Below are positions 1 to 57,682 of a stretch of 64,000 nucleotides of DNA, piece by piece. The notes under the pieces are model-generated. The model saw only the letters and a list, made by a program, of their open reading frames with translations, did no database searches and had not been told where the DNA came from. Position 1 is the first letter of the stretch. Every line of letters starts with the position of its first letter. The translations under genes and the position numbers were made by a program. The stretch is from contig BSDZ01000027.1 of assembly GCA_030268105.1 (NCBI GenBank), positions 995,001 to 1,059,000 of the forward strand, given 5' to 3'. This stretch comes from Volvox africanus. Taxonomy: Eukaryota; Chlorophyta; Chlorophyceae; Chlamydomonadales; Volvocaceae.

Positions 1-63
1 CATGATCTCGATATGTGCCGTCATGGCGTCGGATTGCCTGAGCGACTGATTGACTAAATGCAG

Positions 64-1825
64 GCAACAGCAACAGCCACAAGCTCAACCTGTGTCCAAG
101 CCCCATGACAAGCGACAGAAGGCAGAGGCCAAGCAACAACAAGACGAAAGGCCAGCAAGGCAGGTTCTGAAGCAACAGGAAGGGGCGACGCAGCAGGAGC
201 CTAAGCAACAGCAGAAGGAAAAGGAGACGAAGGCGGGCAAGAAGAACATACGTAGCCATCCCAACGGCTTCACGGTCAGTGCTGGATATCCATTTCCGTT
301 GAGGTCGATTACGCCTGGAATGGTAAAAGCTTCAGGGGCCTTACAACTGCTAGCCAGCACCCTTCGCGTCATCGGGTGAAGCATGAGGCTGTGGTTCCGT
401 GACACCCGTCTGCCGACCTGGAAAGTTCCTCGTTAATGCTGCGCTGCGCTGCACTCTGTGCGGGGACGCAAATGACATGCAAATGAGTGCGCATCAGCGC
501 CCCTGTTGCATCGTTATAGCTGACAGGACAAAGTGTATCACACGGTAATTTCCAATGATGTTTGTACTGCGTAGATTGAGGACGTATCGTACGGGGACCC
601 GAAGGGCAAGCTGGCCAAGCTGGGGCAGAAGGTCGCAATGCGCTACGTGGGCCGGCTCAAGGCCAACGGCAAAGAATTCGACAGGAGCGGCAAGCAGCCT
701 TTCCGTTTCCGGCTGGGTGCGTCTTATGCTGGGGGCAAGAAGGCGTGGGAAACGGGTTAGGGTTGGGCAGTGGGTGTTTTGAGGCCAGAATGGAGGTCAT
801 TGACGGGTCAATTGCGGCTCAAGGACGGGGCTTATAATCTATCCCTGATTACTCAGGATATTCCCCCGCTTTCGACCGACCAGCTGTGGGAAAGGGAAGC
901 GAAGTCTGGTACTATCGCACTATCTTGTTTCCTGATTTTCTCGACGCTCTGATCTCGCCTTTCCTTCTGCATCTCATGGGTAGCTCAATTCTTCTGTCCC
1001 ATCTGTTTATGCGGCTCTCTGCGCCCAAGATGCACATATCGCATCTCCTCATCTGGTTGTCTGCTATTTCGATTCTTGAGCTCATTGCTTCTATTGCGGG
1101 TCATTCCACGTCGGGGAATTTGTAAATCGCTGTTGTCCTAATATTTCATGCCTTCTCTCCTGTGTGTCCTTAATCCCTCCTGCCCTTCCCCCTGGTCTAC
1201 TATCTCACGAACCACTATTGCGGCATATCTTGAATTTTTTGATACGGACACACCGGGCATCGGGGTAATGATGTACACCTTCAACGCTACCTTCGATGGC
1301 ATCTGCCGACTACGCATGACATCTCTACGGCGCTGTGATGTGTGTTCGTACGTGTGGCTGCAGGCGTGGGCGAGGTGATCAAGGTGCGTGGGCGACTTGG
1401 CGTTACTGCCTAACCTCGCGGGACGGGCGTCGTGTTTGTATCTGTTTTATAAGTTGTCTTTCGATGACCACGCTTAAGCGGAAAGGAGGAGGCAAGAGCA
1501 CGCTGTGGTATCACTAAATGCTGTTGAAATTGCCATCTTCGCATGCGTTGCACCTTAACCCACGAAGGGAGTGAATGTTCTGCACTTCTCCAAAGATGAA
1601 ACTAATGTTTTTGAGCCTCTGGACGTACGTGGCACTCATTCCATATCCCGTCCCCCATTTCTGCCCAAACAGGGTTGGGACTTCGGTGTGGAGGGCATGC
1701 GGGTGGGTGACAAACGCCGCTTGGTCATCCCGCCGCAGCTGGCATACGGCACAACGGGCGTCAAAGGCACGATTCCGCCCAACGCAACATTGGAGTTCGA
1801 CGTAGAGCTATTGGAAGTCAAGTAA
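64..1825 (+). CDS. Nuclear-type FKBP peptidyl-prolyl cis-trans isomerase, C-terminal part (5' end outside window)
   Basis: Peptidyl-prolyl isomerase of the FKBP class, which turns Xaa-Pro bonds; nuclear members also act as histone chaperones. Exons fit as 64-274, 575-716, 1364-1383 and 1673-1825, all with GT/AG borders and matching phases (0, 1, 0). The first exon encodes a Gln/Lys-rich charged stretch, typical of the linker before the FKBP fold in FKBP39/FKBP53-type nuclear proteins, and ends in the start of the fold (HPNGFT). The second gives [16 protein letters not shown], the third VGEVIK, and the fourth runs from [13 protein letters not shown] through IPPQLAYG to VELLEVK and the stop. 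The active-site aromatic and hydrophobic residues (Y, F, D, V-I, W, Y) are all present, so the domain should be active. The gene starts left of base 1. The 20-nt exon is unusually small. I did not assign a symbol; an FKBP53-like role is inferred from the basic linker only. Confidence 0.9.
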
Positions 1826-3426
1826 ATGGCCATTCTAATACGATACTAAGAACCTTGTATACGGTATTGCAGCCGCGGTCAGATGCAAAGGGTCTTGTCG
1901 TCAACATCTTTTGCATCAAGATACGTTTGCATCTTGAGGCCTAATAAGGAAAAGGCGAAAGCAGCTCTTGGTAAGCCCTGGGACGCCATGCTCACAGCGT
2001 TGTCTTGCTTTGCACGGCGTTGTGGAGCGTGGCGTTGTGGGAGGGAGCGGGGAATGTGCAGGGTTCGGGGCTGGCTGGGCTGGGCGGACCGAGGCGGTCC
2101 GCGCTACCGCCTCTTTCCAAGTACCTTGTTATATTTATTTTGTTTGAGTGTGCGTGCGGCAGGCTTATTGTGATGGTCGGGTGGTCTAGAACTTACTTTT
2201 GATTGGCGAACGGATGGCAGCGAGGGCATTGTCATGGCGTGAACGGAGGCATCGGTACCTCACGCCAGCTCGAGGGGTACTGCATCATATGGCGCCTGTG
2301 CGGATGTGCCGGCAACTGTAACGGCTTGCAGGAGGCACGATGGGCAGGAGGAGGACCTCTTATACCTACCGGGTGGGGCCCTATCCGCATATTCGGGGGT
2401 GCACACTGGTCGGCCCGTTGGATCTAGCGGCTCCGGGTTTATTCTCTTTCTCCGCAGCACAGCAACAGCACAGCAGCAGTTGCACTACTTCGCAGCAGTT
2501 GTAGCGGTGATGTGGATTTACTGTCAGCGTAGGCTGGGAGTCATGACTTGCGATGGTGGAGTCTGAAGCTAATGCGTGCATGCTTAGTAGGTACTGTTTA
2601 TGGCTTATGGCTGAGGTCTGGGGAAACAGACCTGGAAGGATGGGGCGCCTCGTTGCGTCGTGGAACGTTAGGGGCTCGAGCTCTAGGGACGCCAAACAAT
2701 GCAAAGATAGCGACGCGCTTATATCTTCCATTCCTGATTTGTTTCCGTTTTCCACAGCAAAATATCCTTGAGCACTTTACTCGCCCGTGTCTTTTCACTC
2801 ATATATAAACGCTCAAGGAAAATGGCCCCTAAGCACACCGAGCGCAAGTATGGACCAAAACGTAAAGCAAACAATTTTTGCCGACAAAATTAAGTATCCA
2901 GAAGGGTTGAGAGGATGATTGAAAGCATGAATATGTCCTACTGTATCTGTCAAACCGCACCGAGGAGCAGGTTCGGTGCCAGATCTTCTGCAAGGACGAA
3001 TTGGCGAGCTATCTGGTGCATCTGTGAGTGCAAGACAACCCGGATGCAAGGAGTGCAGAAAGTGGGAATGAAAGTGGACGGAACATGAAAGAGAACTCAA
3101 GACTTAACTTTGAAGACAGATTGGTTTCGTTTTGCAATAAGTCGAATATTCAGTTGTTAACATCCTGGACGTGTATATATATATATACATCTCACAGTTT
3201 TCAGCATCCTACCGTATCGCTACATAGCCGTACATTTTTGAAACCTGCCGCAAGTACTGGGGTATTTTTCTTGTATGTGGGGAGTTCTTAACCACGAAAT
3301 GGGTGCTTTGCTTTTCACTGTCGGCTATGGTATTGCCATTTTTTTCTCAGGATAAAGCCTAATTATCACTTTCGTAACCACCGTTATGCCCTTGGCATTT
3401 GGGGCTGGATATAAATTGATGTAAAG
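1826..3426. other. Intergenic region between the FKBP and GH9 genes
   Basis: This holds the FKBP 3' UTR and the presumed 5' flank of the GH9 gene. A TATA-like TATATAAA lies near 2802-2810. A 23-codon ATG frame follows at 2821 in a good start context, but it resembles nothing I know. No other coding exon with matching splice phases was found. Confidence 0.5.
2317..2321 (+). terminator. Candidate poly(A) signal TGTAA of the FKBP gene
   Basis: TGTAA is the usual poly(A) signal in chlamydomonad algae. This copy lies 492 bases after the FKBP stop codon. A five-base motif is weak evidence. Confidence 0.3.
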
Positions 3427-25023
<21,597 letters not shown>

Positions 25024-25778
25024 TGGTGGCGATCATGAGAAGGAGGATATCACCCACCCATTATCATCATCATGATGGAGAAACAGAAGCTATAGAGTGG
25101 ATCTGCTGCCGTACATCTATCTGACATCTGTATGTAGGCTGCTGCATATGTCACTCGTTCGAACATCCCACGCGCGCTAAGTTTATTGGCTTAGTTGGTT
25201 TGAATACCATACAGTGATATATATATATCACTGTCTGCTGTCCGGCTATCTAATCGCATATGCCGACCCAGCTAGGTATTCATCAGCGTTGTACCATCAT
25301 ACAGAGCTAAGCAACGCTAGCTTGCGGGCAAGTGGGCTGGCTGGCTGGCTAGTTTTACATATTCTCAAATAAGCTAGCTTCTAATAAGGTGTGGGCTCCG
25401 CGCTGCGTGCCGGGGCGGCAAATTGCCACGAGCGCCACTTATCTAATCCATCCACACATAGAGATGCGGGCGGAAGGGGAGGGAGCCAAGCCCAATAATC
25501 CGTGATGTATGTGTCAAGGTAAATTCATGTACTTTGTGACTGATGGCTGGCTGGCTGGCTGGATGAGTGAAGGATTCAGTGTCTTTTGGTGAGATGCATG
25601 ATAAATAAATGTTTTAAGAAAAATGTTCAATTCTTAGCAAAGCAACCACGGTATGTGTATGCATGACGTGGTACAAATGGTACAAATTACTAGATGTGCG
25701 CGTCAAACATGCCTGGGATACCTTCAAAGATATTAAAAAATATTATATATATATGTATTGCTTTTAATTAGTTCATGA

Positions 25779-25783
25779 TGTAA
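25779..25783 (+). terminator. Candidate poly(A) signal TGTAA of the GH9 gene
   Basis: This is the first TGTAA I found after the GH9 stop codon, 756 bases downstream, next to AATAAAG. Motif evidence only. Confidence 0.3.
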
Positions 25784-27325
25784 TAAAGCAAGCCACCAAT
25801 GCACCGCCCTAGTGATCGATACGTATGTATGTGTGTGTATGTATGTGTGTATGTACTCATCACCGCCAAGCAAGTGTTGCATGCATTACCAGTGTGATTG
25901 TCAGTTTGCACTTCACTTTATCTTGCCGTACATTCATCATCATGGATCCATCTTGTGTGAGTGAATTCGTACAAGACGCCGTACACGTCATATGCGAATC
26001 TATATGTATATCTTTATGTGTGCGTATGAATGCGTGTGTGTGTCCTTATGTACGACATTTGGTTTGTTTGGCAACCTTGCCGGCTGCCCGGGGCATGGAC
26101 ACAGCATGTGGCGAGCAGCACCGCCGGTGCAACCATTACGACTGCTCTTACAGCGGTTGAGCTCCTTTTGTACGTCATGTCGAATACAATGTCATTGATG
26201 ATGATATCTATCTTTCCACGCAGTGGTCTTACATGGATGGATCCTTCGATCTGAAGCTGGCTGCCTTGCTTGCGTGTTTGTATTGTGTATGTTATCTGCA
26301 GATATAGTAAGTAGCAAGGTTCGTGCCTGATAATCAATTAACGGTTGTCCACTACTGCGTGGGCTTTACTATTGCGTGGCTTAGAAGCTGCATAGGAAGC
26401 GCATGGTGACAAGCCTTCTTTAATAACTCATTAGGAAGTAAATGATGTTACATTTTGTAGTATGGTATACTTACTCACTACTGATGAGCGAGGCACATGT
26501 GCCGTGTGCCATGTGTCGTGTGTATCCCGGCTGCCAAAACACATCAAAGGTGTCAGGGATGCACGTGGCCTTGTCCGCTGTCTGCACCGGTGCGTGCTCG
26601 CCGCATGCACCCCTCCTCTTGGTGTATGTATCTCTGCATGTAGTTTATGTCTTCAAGGATTGTAGTATCCTGGGGTATCTAAGGCTAACACCCAGGTGTT
26701 CACGAAAATGGACATCATCCGATCGGATCTAAACAGTTTGGCGGATATTAACACAGAGATACAACAAGGATATACATCGAGATGGCTATGTTTTTTAAGA
26801 ACCTGTAGCATGGCCAGCATCACATCACATCACATCACAAGCACCTCTGCGGTGGCATTCATCGCGCCAGCCAGTGTCTAGAAAGCTGGACGAGTTACAA
26901 TCGTCTGGTTAAACTGTGAGCAAATGCTGCGTGCTTACGACCTTGCCGTACATTTCCGTATTTTGCCTGTCATCTATGGACCTCCAATTGTTTTATACTT
27001 GATGCGGAGAGTGCTTGTGAAGGTGTGTGTGTGGAGGGGAGGAGAGGGGGAGTGAACAGGAAGGGCGGGACAAAGTTCGCTACCGGAAGGTGGGATAACG
27101 TAACGGAACTTAACTATTACCATATAGTAATTGATGACGTCCTGAGACGGCGAAACATAAATTTGCTTACAGCGAAGATGTGGGGTGGATGGGACATGTG
27201 TAAGCTCCAATAGATATTGAATTGTATCAATCACCAATATAGCATATATTCGTGGTAAGGCCGACGACACATCTGCTGGTTTTGGATACCTCTATTAAGA
27301 ATAATCACGAAGTCATATATAACAG

Positions 27326-27478
27326 GATCTGTAGTAGTTGAAAGCCACAAAGGCCTCGCTCTATCTCTAGAAAGGAAAGAAGTCATACCGTGCATGTAAT
27401 AGTCGTACACGTCCGGCCCGGAGAAGCACCATATCAGCATTTCGAGATAGAGGCCTTTGAGGCTCTCAACTACTACAA
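27326..27478. mobile_element. MITE-like hairpin with GTAGTAGTTGAGAGCC ends
   Basis: Left arm GTAGTAGTTGAAAGCCACAA plus AGGCCTC...CTATCTC; right arm is its near complement, GAGATAGAGGCC ... CTCTCAACTACTAC. About 150 bp, with arms of about 37 bp. This is the most complete member of the family also seen in intron 21 of the GH9 gene and at 29702. Confidence 0.75.
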
Positions 27479-27837
27479 TGCGGGTGGGTCTCTTTCCTTT
27501 CTAACAAATAAATATTGCTGGAAGTAATGAACCACATATACCATATACCATATCTATCTCTCTATATGTGTGTGTGTGTGTAATCCCCTCTGGTGGGGCG
27601 AGGTAGGGCTATATATACATGGTCGGGTGTGGAATTCACAAGGTATCGTTCCACCTTTACCCAGGTGAACCCGGCCTCAAAGTAAGGAGCCTGTCCATCC
27701 ATTCTCGTTTACTGAGCATGCATGAGTCTGCGACACATATACAGCAAGAGAGTCTTCAAGCACATTAAGCAAAGGTACAGTCATCCATACGTACAGTGAT
27801 CTATTGTTGTATCTGTGTGTTAATATCGGCCAAACTG

Positions 27838-28300
27838 TTTAGGCCCGATCAGAAGATGTCCAGTTTCCTAAAAGCAAGGAAACCCCGCCTCATCCAACGC
27901 AACCACCTCCCGAGCAAAACCCTGGTCGTCCCTCCCAGGGACACTCTAAACCAAGGAAAGGGGGCACAAAGCTCGGCCCCTTCCAAACTGCCCAGCAGAA
28001 AAGCTAGGCGCCCCCAAAGAGGGGGGGGATAACAGCCACCAAGACGACCCCCTGAAAAGCTCAACGGCTACGCCCGCTGAGAGCCCTAGCTATCCCTACC
28101 TGCAAGACAGGCTGGGAAGCCCTCCCTCTCCACCCTCTAAAACCCTCCCAGCCCTCAAGGCCACGGAAAACCCATCTCTACCCAGGAGCAAGCCTCCCTG
28201 CCTCCTCCCAACGCCCAGCCAACTCTGGCCACAAAGGCACTCTTCTCCCTGCTCCCCCACAACTCCCCCTCCTCCCTAAGTTCCCTGCCCTCTAGTATAT
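27838..28300 (-). mobile_element. C-rich LINE 5'/ORF1-like fragment
   Basis: A C-rich block on the plus strand, with CTGCCCAGCAGAAAAGC and GACCCCCTGAAAAGC, shared with 18220-18320. Its sense strand is probably the reverse one, judged from the tail copy at 17840-18370. No intact frame. Confidence 0.5.
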
Positions 28301-28518
28301 ATGATGTGTACTTTACTTATTACATTGATGTGTAATACGTTATATACTTGCATTCATGCATCACCTTCATATCTTGCTAACTGCCAAGCAAACCCACATA
28401 TCGTCGGAGTTTTTCAAATCCACCACGGTCATCAATCATCACTTCGTTTTTTCGTTGGCTTGTTAGCCATACATCAGGCCCAATTGTTACATCGTTTCCC
28501 AAATGAATAGATACATAT

Positions 28519-28775
28519 AGTATCCTGGGGTATCTAAGGCTAATATCCAGGATGGTCAGGGGTAGGGGTTCCTCCAATGCACTTGCCCTCTGCGTCTGGG
28601 AGCTGGTGTGGTTGGCTGAGGCTCTGCTTCTTTCATCAGCCAGGTAGAGGCTCGTGAAGCCTGTGTGCCCTTGCTGGATAGAGCAAGGGGAGGAGTGCAG
28701 GGCAGGACAAACAGACGAAGCCGCGTATACCCCGGCCTGTGCGCGCTGTGGTTCGGCCCGGTGGTCAGGGCTGTT
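28519..28775 (+). mobile_element. LINE-related tail fragment, second subfamily
   Basis: Reverse complement of much of 17885-18080: the block from CTCTGCGTCTGGGAGCTGG through GGAGTGCAGGGCAGGACAAA to GGTTCGGCCCGGTGGTCAGG. It starts with TAGTATCCTGGGGTATCTAA, which also occurs alone at 26662-26690. Confidence 0.65.
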
Positions 28776-29605
28776 GTATCTCTCCTCAGTTTTGCCCATA
28801 AATTGTCTGCACGTCTGGGGCTTAGACAATAGCACGAAGCGCTTGCAAGTACAACAAAGCACTTGGAAGCAGCAAGAGACAGCGGAAGGCTTGAGAAAGA
28901 GGAAAGATATAACTTACAATGATGAAAGAATGCAATGGTATAATCGGCCGTCAGACCCAGCGGGCGGCGATCATCATACGGCGATTGGCGAATAGCGAAT
29001 GGCGAAGCTCGGGCTTAGCTCGGGCCGCAATAGCAGAGCAAATAGCAATAGTCTAGGTGAACACAGGCGTGTTCCGATAGCAGACGAAATTGTTCTGCTC
29101 TATATGGCCGTCCTCGCACCTATTATACGCGCGATATCGATATGCAGTACAATTCACACTAGGAGGTCAATCCTAAGTGTGACAACCCTAACGCAGGGCA
29201 TCGATATCTGCGTATTCTGACAATTAAGCCTTCATAGCGTCCGCAAGATGCAAGGGCCCGAATAACGATATCCGGTTGCCGATCGACCACTGCGACTTAG
29301 ATGCTTGTCACACTCGCACATTACGTATGCCAGCAATGGCGTAGTAATATAGCAAATATTATTAGCCCCCTTAACAGCTCATGTCATAATTATGCAACGC
29401 GCCTATGCTTCTCAGAGCATTCCTATATTAGGCGTATCAGCGATGCGGCTGGTAGTGCGATGTGGCAAGTCGCAATGCATGGCGTCAAACTAGCTAAATA
29501 TATGCAAATATATTCATAACCAGTATGCATTTATTACGTTTGCTTATGGCCTTGTAGAGTTGCATTGACCTACGCATAGGCGGTAATCGAACCGTAATAC
29601 AACAA

Positions 29606-29662
29606 GGGCCCCCAGTGCTCGTCCTTTCAGGGCAAGTCGCCCATAACAGTGTAACACCCGTT
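29606..29662 (+). repeat. LINE 3'-tail fragment
   Basis: Carries CCCCCAGTGCTCGTCCTTTC, then AGGGCAAGTCGCCCATAAC and GTGTAACACCCG. A copy of the MITE-like TTGAGAGCCACAAAGGCCTC family follows at 29707-29815. Confidence 0.7.
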
Positions 29663-31378
29663 CATACTAGCTAACCCTAAGACAGACACACAACATATAC
29701 TATGTAGTATTTGAGAGCCACAAAGGCCTCTGGTGTTGATATGGCGCTTCTGCACTTTATATCGCGGAAATGTATTGCCGTAATTGTACGACTACGTACT
29801 ACAGACTATGCGTCAACGTGATAAGGCTAGGAGGAAAGTTTGCCATCAAGTAATAAGCTAGTAGATCGTCATAGTAGATATGCAGGGCCGCCAGCATGAA
29901 ACGAGATCCATCATCGAGACGTGGACATTACCTTGTGCGCATTATAATCATTGACATGAAAACCCCAAATGGACAGGCCAAACAACGAGACACAGTGTGT
30001 GTACCGTATGTCTCATACGTCTGACCCAAATTGAGCTATCTTGCTTGCTGATATGTGACTGCCTATCTACAAATGCATATCATGCATACCGCAGCATGTA
30101 TGCTGGAAACAAGCAAAGGCCATGCTTGTAATCAACGTCATTTCTTCAAATCCAACAGACCGATGCCGTTATCTATACACACAGTCATATACGTACTTCC
30201 CTTCACATTTCTACACACCAGCCAGTCCACCTTTGCACGTACGTGTGTGTGTGGGGGATAGGGTTTGCATATGGCCACTATCTGATAGTCCCTCACTCTC
30301 CGCTTCGGTAATCATTTCGGAGCATCCATCCTCATCATCCGTTCACCTACCTTGGCTTCTCACAGATCAGCAATGCTCCCGGTAGGTGGTTCAGCTGGAT
30401 GCTGGATGCTGATGGTGGGTGCGCCCCCTGCTTGTCCGACAAACTCAACTCATTTAATCTACTCCTGGTCGGCTCGTAGATATGTCACTATGACCGGGTC
30501 CCTCGCCGTCCATCAACATCGGGGACACATTCACCCCCTCCCATGGCAGTGCAGAGATTTTCCCGTTCTCGCGCAAAGTATTATATATGTATATATGTAT
30601 GTATATATGTATGTGATACATAGTCCTAGCATAGCCCTAGCAAGGAAAACGATAACTCCCTCGTTGCATATGTGCGTGACGTAGACGCCCTCTATGGCAT
30701 ACATACGTAATAATCCTCAAATAGTGCGGCGCGTACGTTCCTCACCCCCACCTACCGGGCTTTTGCTTGGGGATAATGTTTTTGTTTGACTGGTTCGAGA
30801 ACCGACCACACAACAGAACATATGAAAGATACTTCCTTGCTTTCCATTCATCAGCTAGAAAGGATGCCCGCGAATCACAATACGCACCTTATGTTTTCTT
30901 TACTATTTTACAGGGTATTGTTCTTATTCTTCCAACAACAGCATTGCTGTTGTTTAGCGACGAAGCTAAAACACGTTTTTATCTATCTGCCCAGTTACCG
31001 TGGTATGAGAACTAACCTATAGCTATTAACGATGCTCGCGCACGATTTGCATGCACGGAGCATACAAGTGTATTTTTACTCTGCTTGCCGTACCTACCTA
31101 CCTACGTACCTTCCTGAACTACCAGTTAAGCTCTACTGCAAGGACCACCTGCGGACCTCTTTTTCCATCTATCCATCTATCTACCCAACTAAAGTCCAGT
31201 ACGAACAAAAGGCAACTTGAAAAGTAAGCAGAGGGAATCCATGCACGATGATGATGATGTAAGCAAGCAAGACGACAAAAAATACAAATATGCATGAGGA
31301 CCAATCTCAATAGCTAGTTTATAGTAGACACATGCACATGGCTACTTATTTATTCTCATCTTTACATCTCTTCGTTCA

Positions 31379-55154
<23,776 letters not shown>

Positions 55155-57682
55155 TCACCCGCGATAGTTATTACGCCAAGCTAGGTCTGTTCGCTCGACG
55201 GGCGATCGGCAGGATTTTGCGGTCCTTGCTGAGGAGGCTTTTGACTTCGACGGAGGCGTTGAGCGAGCGTACTGTGGTGGCGTACCGTACAAAGAATCGA
55301 TCGGTAAAACGCCACGTTGCACTTTGGAGAGCAACGGAATAAATAAATAAGGGCCGAGACCATCTTGAATTAGACGGAGGAAAAGAATTATTGTCATGAC
55401 GGTTGGTCCATGGTACAAAGCATAGAAGGGCAGAGGGACGGTCATGAGGTCGAATGAAAGAAGTGCGGTAAATAAACGTGCATGCACCAAGGCGCAGTCC
55501 TTCCACCGTAGTAAAACATGAGAACATTGGTTCCCAACAGCCAGAGAAAAACTGTCGGGCATATTTGCATCCTTATTAGCTCGTTCGTGGTTCATCATAG
55601 CCGTAGCATGCAGGGACGCACGGTTTATCGCACGAAGACGCGTGATGGCTTACCTTTGCAGGCTTTCGCGCACCTTGCGAGTCAGGCCTCCTCCCGTGCC
55701 CTTGTCCTGCTTAGAAGCACTTGCGGCTGCAATAAGCGCACCAGTTCGCAGCTCTCAAGGCCATCACCAACCCGCAAGAGTAAGGCTTGTTGCTGGTTGA
55801 CCCAGAAAACAGATGGCAGCGACGCTAATGCCTTCTTGTTCGCCTGGTTGGCAAACCGATGTGGATAAGTTGTTTGACGACAGGTTCTGGCAGAGACAGA
55901 CTGGGAGAACTGCATCTGCATGCGAAAAGGTATTATCATTTACTTTTCCATGAGGGCGCAACATGCGCTTTGCGTGTGCATGTCACTAGGTATCGAGTCG
56001 GATACCAAGGAGCGAGCCTTACGTAATGCCAGATGTGGCTCAGCTGAATCGTGCCCTGTCAACCCAACCCAGAGGGAGCTCTGTATGCACGTGCATGAAC
56101 CGCATGAAAACGAAAAGAGTCATGCAGGGGCTGGCAGCGCTGGCTAGCTTCGTGCAGCGGGCTGGGGCATGCAACATGCTCGCGTTGCAAACTAAGATTG
56201 GATCTATTCGCCACGTCTGTCCTCGAACCGATCAGCCTCCTGTGGTCAAACTCGTCTCGTCAATTACTACATAAACGACACGCACCTGAAGAGCTAGCTT
56301 CCGGGATTGGCGCAGAAGTTGTTAAAATTTTGTGGTTGCTTCACAAGAAGAAAGCTACTGGAATTCGTGGCTTTTTATACGCACAGGGCATATATCCGGA
56401 CGTAGGGAAAACACAAAGAATCTATGGGACAATGGCAACGTAGTTACTTCATTATTTTTTATGGTAGAGGGCGTGCCGGTGTGATGATATTAAGGCAAAA
56501 CAACATGCAGGACCATACTGATTACGATTTGGCTGAGGACCGCCTGAGCACTGGCTGATGAGGGTTGACGAAATGACCCACAAGGACAGCTTTATGGATC
56601 TTCTGTAAGTCACAGAGTTATGTTGATCGGATTGATATGTTTGTCCCAAACCAAAGAACTTACCATTGCGCATACTGAGGGATGTGCCAAATGAACCACG
56701 GGTCAACGCATATCCATGCACACACAGCCGTTTTGGGTTGCCGTTGAACTGCGCACCTATATTGTGCAAATAATTGTCTGCATTACTAACTCATGCTGGA
56801 CTGTGAGACACCAGCTCACCGCCCTGCAGAGGCTATATATTGCGCTCTTGTCATTTGACAAGCAGCGAACGCTGCGTTGATCATCTGGATTACTATGCTA
56901 GCCGTTAAGTATGGCAACACATACATACTTTCATATACTCTGTTGCCTTGTTGCCTTGAAGCTTTAAGATAATGCAGATAACATTTACTTCATCATCAAA
57001 AAGGACTTTCGACGAGCATCGTCCATGGAAAAAAATCGATGCATCATCATCGTCTGCCACAAGCGAGTCAACTTCATCTTACATCCTGTGTAGACGTGAA
57101 GCATTTCGTTAGGGCTTGATTTACGACACTCATGCCTTGCTAATGTTGTTTTAATGCTACTCTTGGGCATGGTATACGTTACATCTAACATTTTAAGATA
57201 TTATACAAGACGCTAACTGAGATATTAATCTATAGGACTATGCTTGCATTCCACTTTCGTTTTGCACCAGCTCAGCATTCCATTGATCTGTAAAGCTTCT
57301 AAACTTAGTAATAGCATTCATTTATTGTGGCAGCTCATTTAACGGCACGCCACGGTCCGCCCGGCCGTTTTGCAGCATCATCCTCTTTTCCATTTCAAAG
57401 CAGTAAAAAATGGCTGTGACAGTCCATGCCAGACACCAGCGGATTTTGCTATCCCAGCGCCATCGGGTGGGGCTTTGTTCTTGCCATCTGCCTTTGACGT
57501 GATGTCGTCAACTTGACGCAACATCATCGCCGACGTCAAACACGGGGATGCACTGCAGATTCCTTCAGTAGCTGCAAATAAATGTCATCCAAGGAGAGCA
57601 TCAGGTACATGGCTAGCTATGGTATGGCGCAGGGAAGGATGTTGCACAGCCACGCCACGCAAAGCGACGCAACGCCACTCAT
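55155..57682. other. Intergenic region between divergent genes
   Basis: Lies between the start of the minus-strand membrane-protein gene and the start of the plus-strand SRPBCC gene, so it should hold two divergent promoters. I saw no clear TATA box or conserved element. The reverse frame 55598-55155 is open and hydrophobic, and lies in frame with the gene start behind a TGA. No exon could be justified. Confidence 0.5.

Larger units (their letters stand above)
25024..31378. other. Intergenic region between the GH9 gene and the convergent membrane-protein gene
   Basis: The region begins with the GH9 3' UTR and ends at the stop of the minus-strand gene, so the two genes converge here. It holds several repeats listed separately and simple repeats such as TGGC tetramers near 25550. 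No multi-exon gene could be assembled. One AT-rich 82-codon frame (30767-31015, +) with a hydrophobic segment is unexplained. A reverse-strand hydrophobic frame near 26080-26160 (VRAVVMVAPAVLLATCC) resembles a helix of the neighbouring membrane protein but has no partner exons. Confidence 0.5.

Noticed and set aside
55155..55598. 147-codon reverse frame in line with the membrane-protein start
   Set aside because: It ends in TGA just before that ATG, has no family resemblance or splice support, and overlaps an equally open forward frame.
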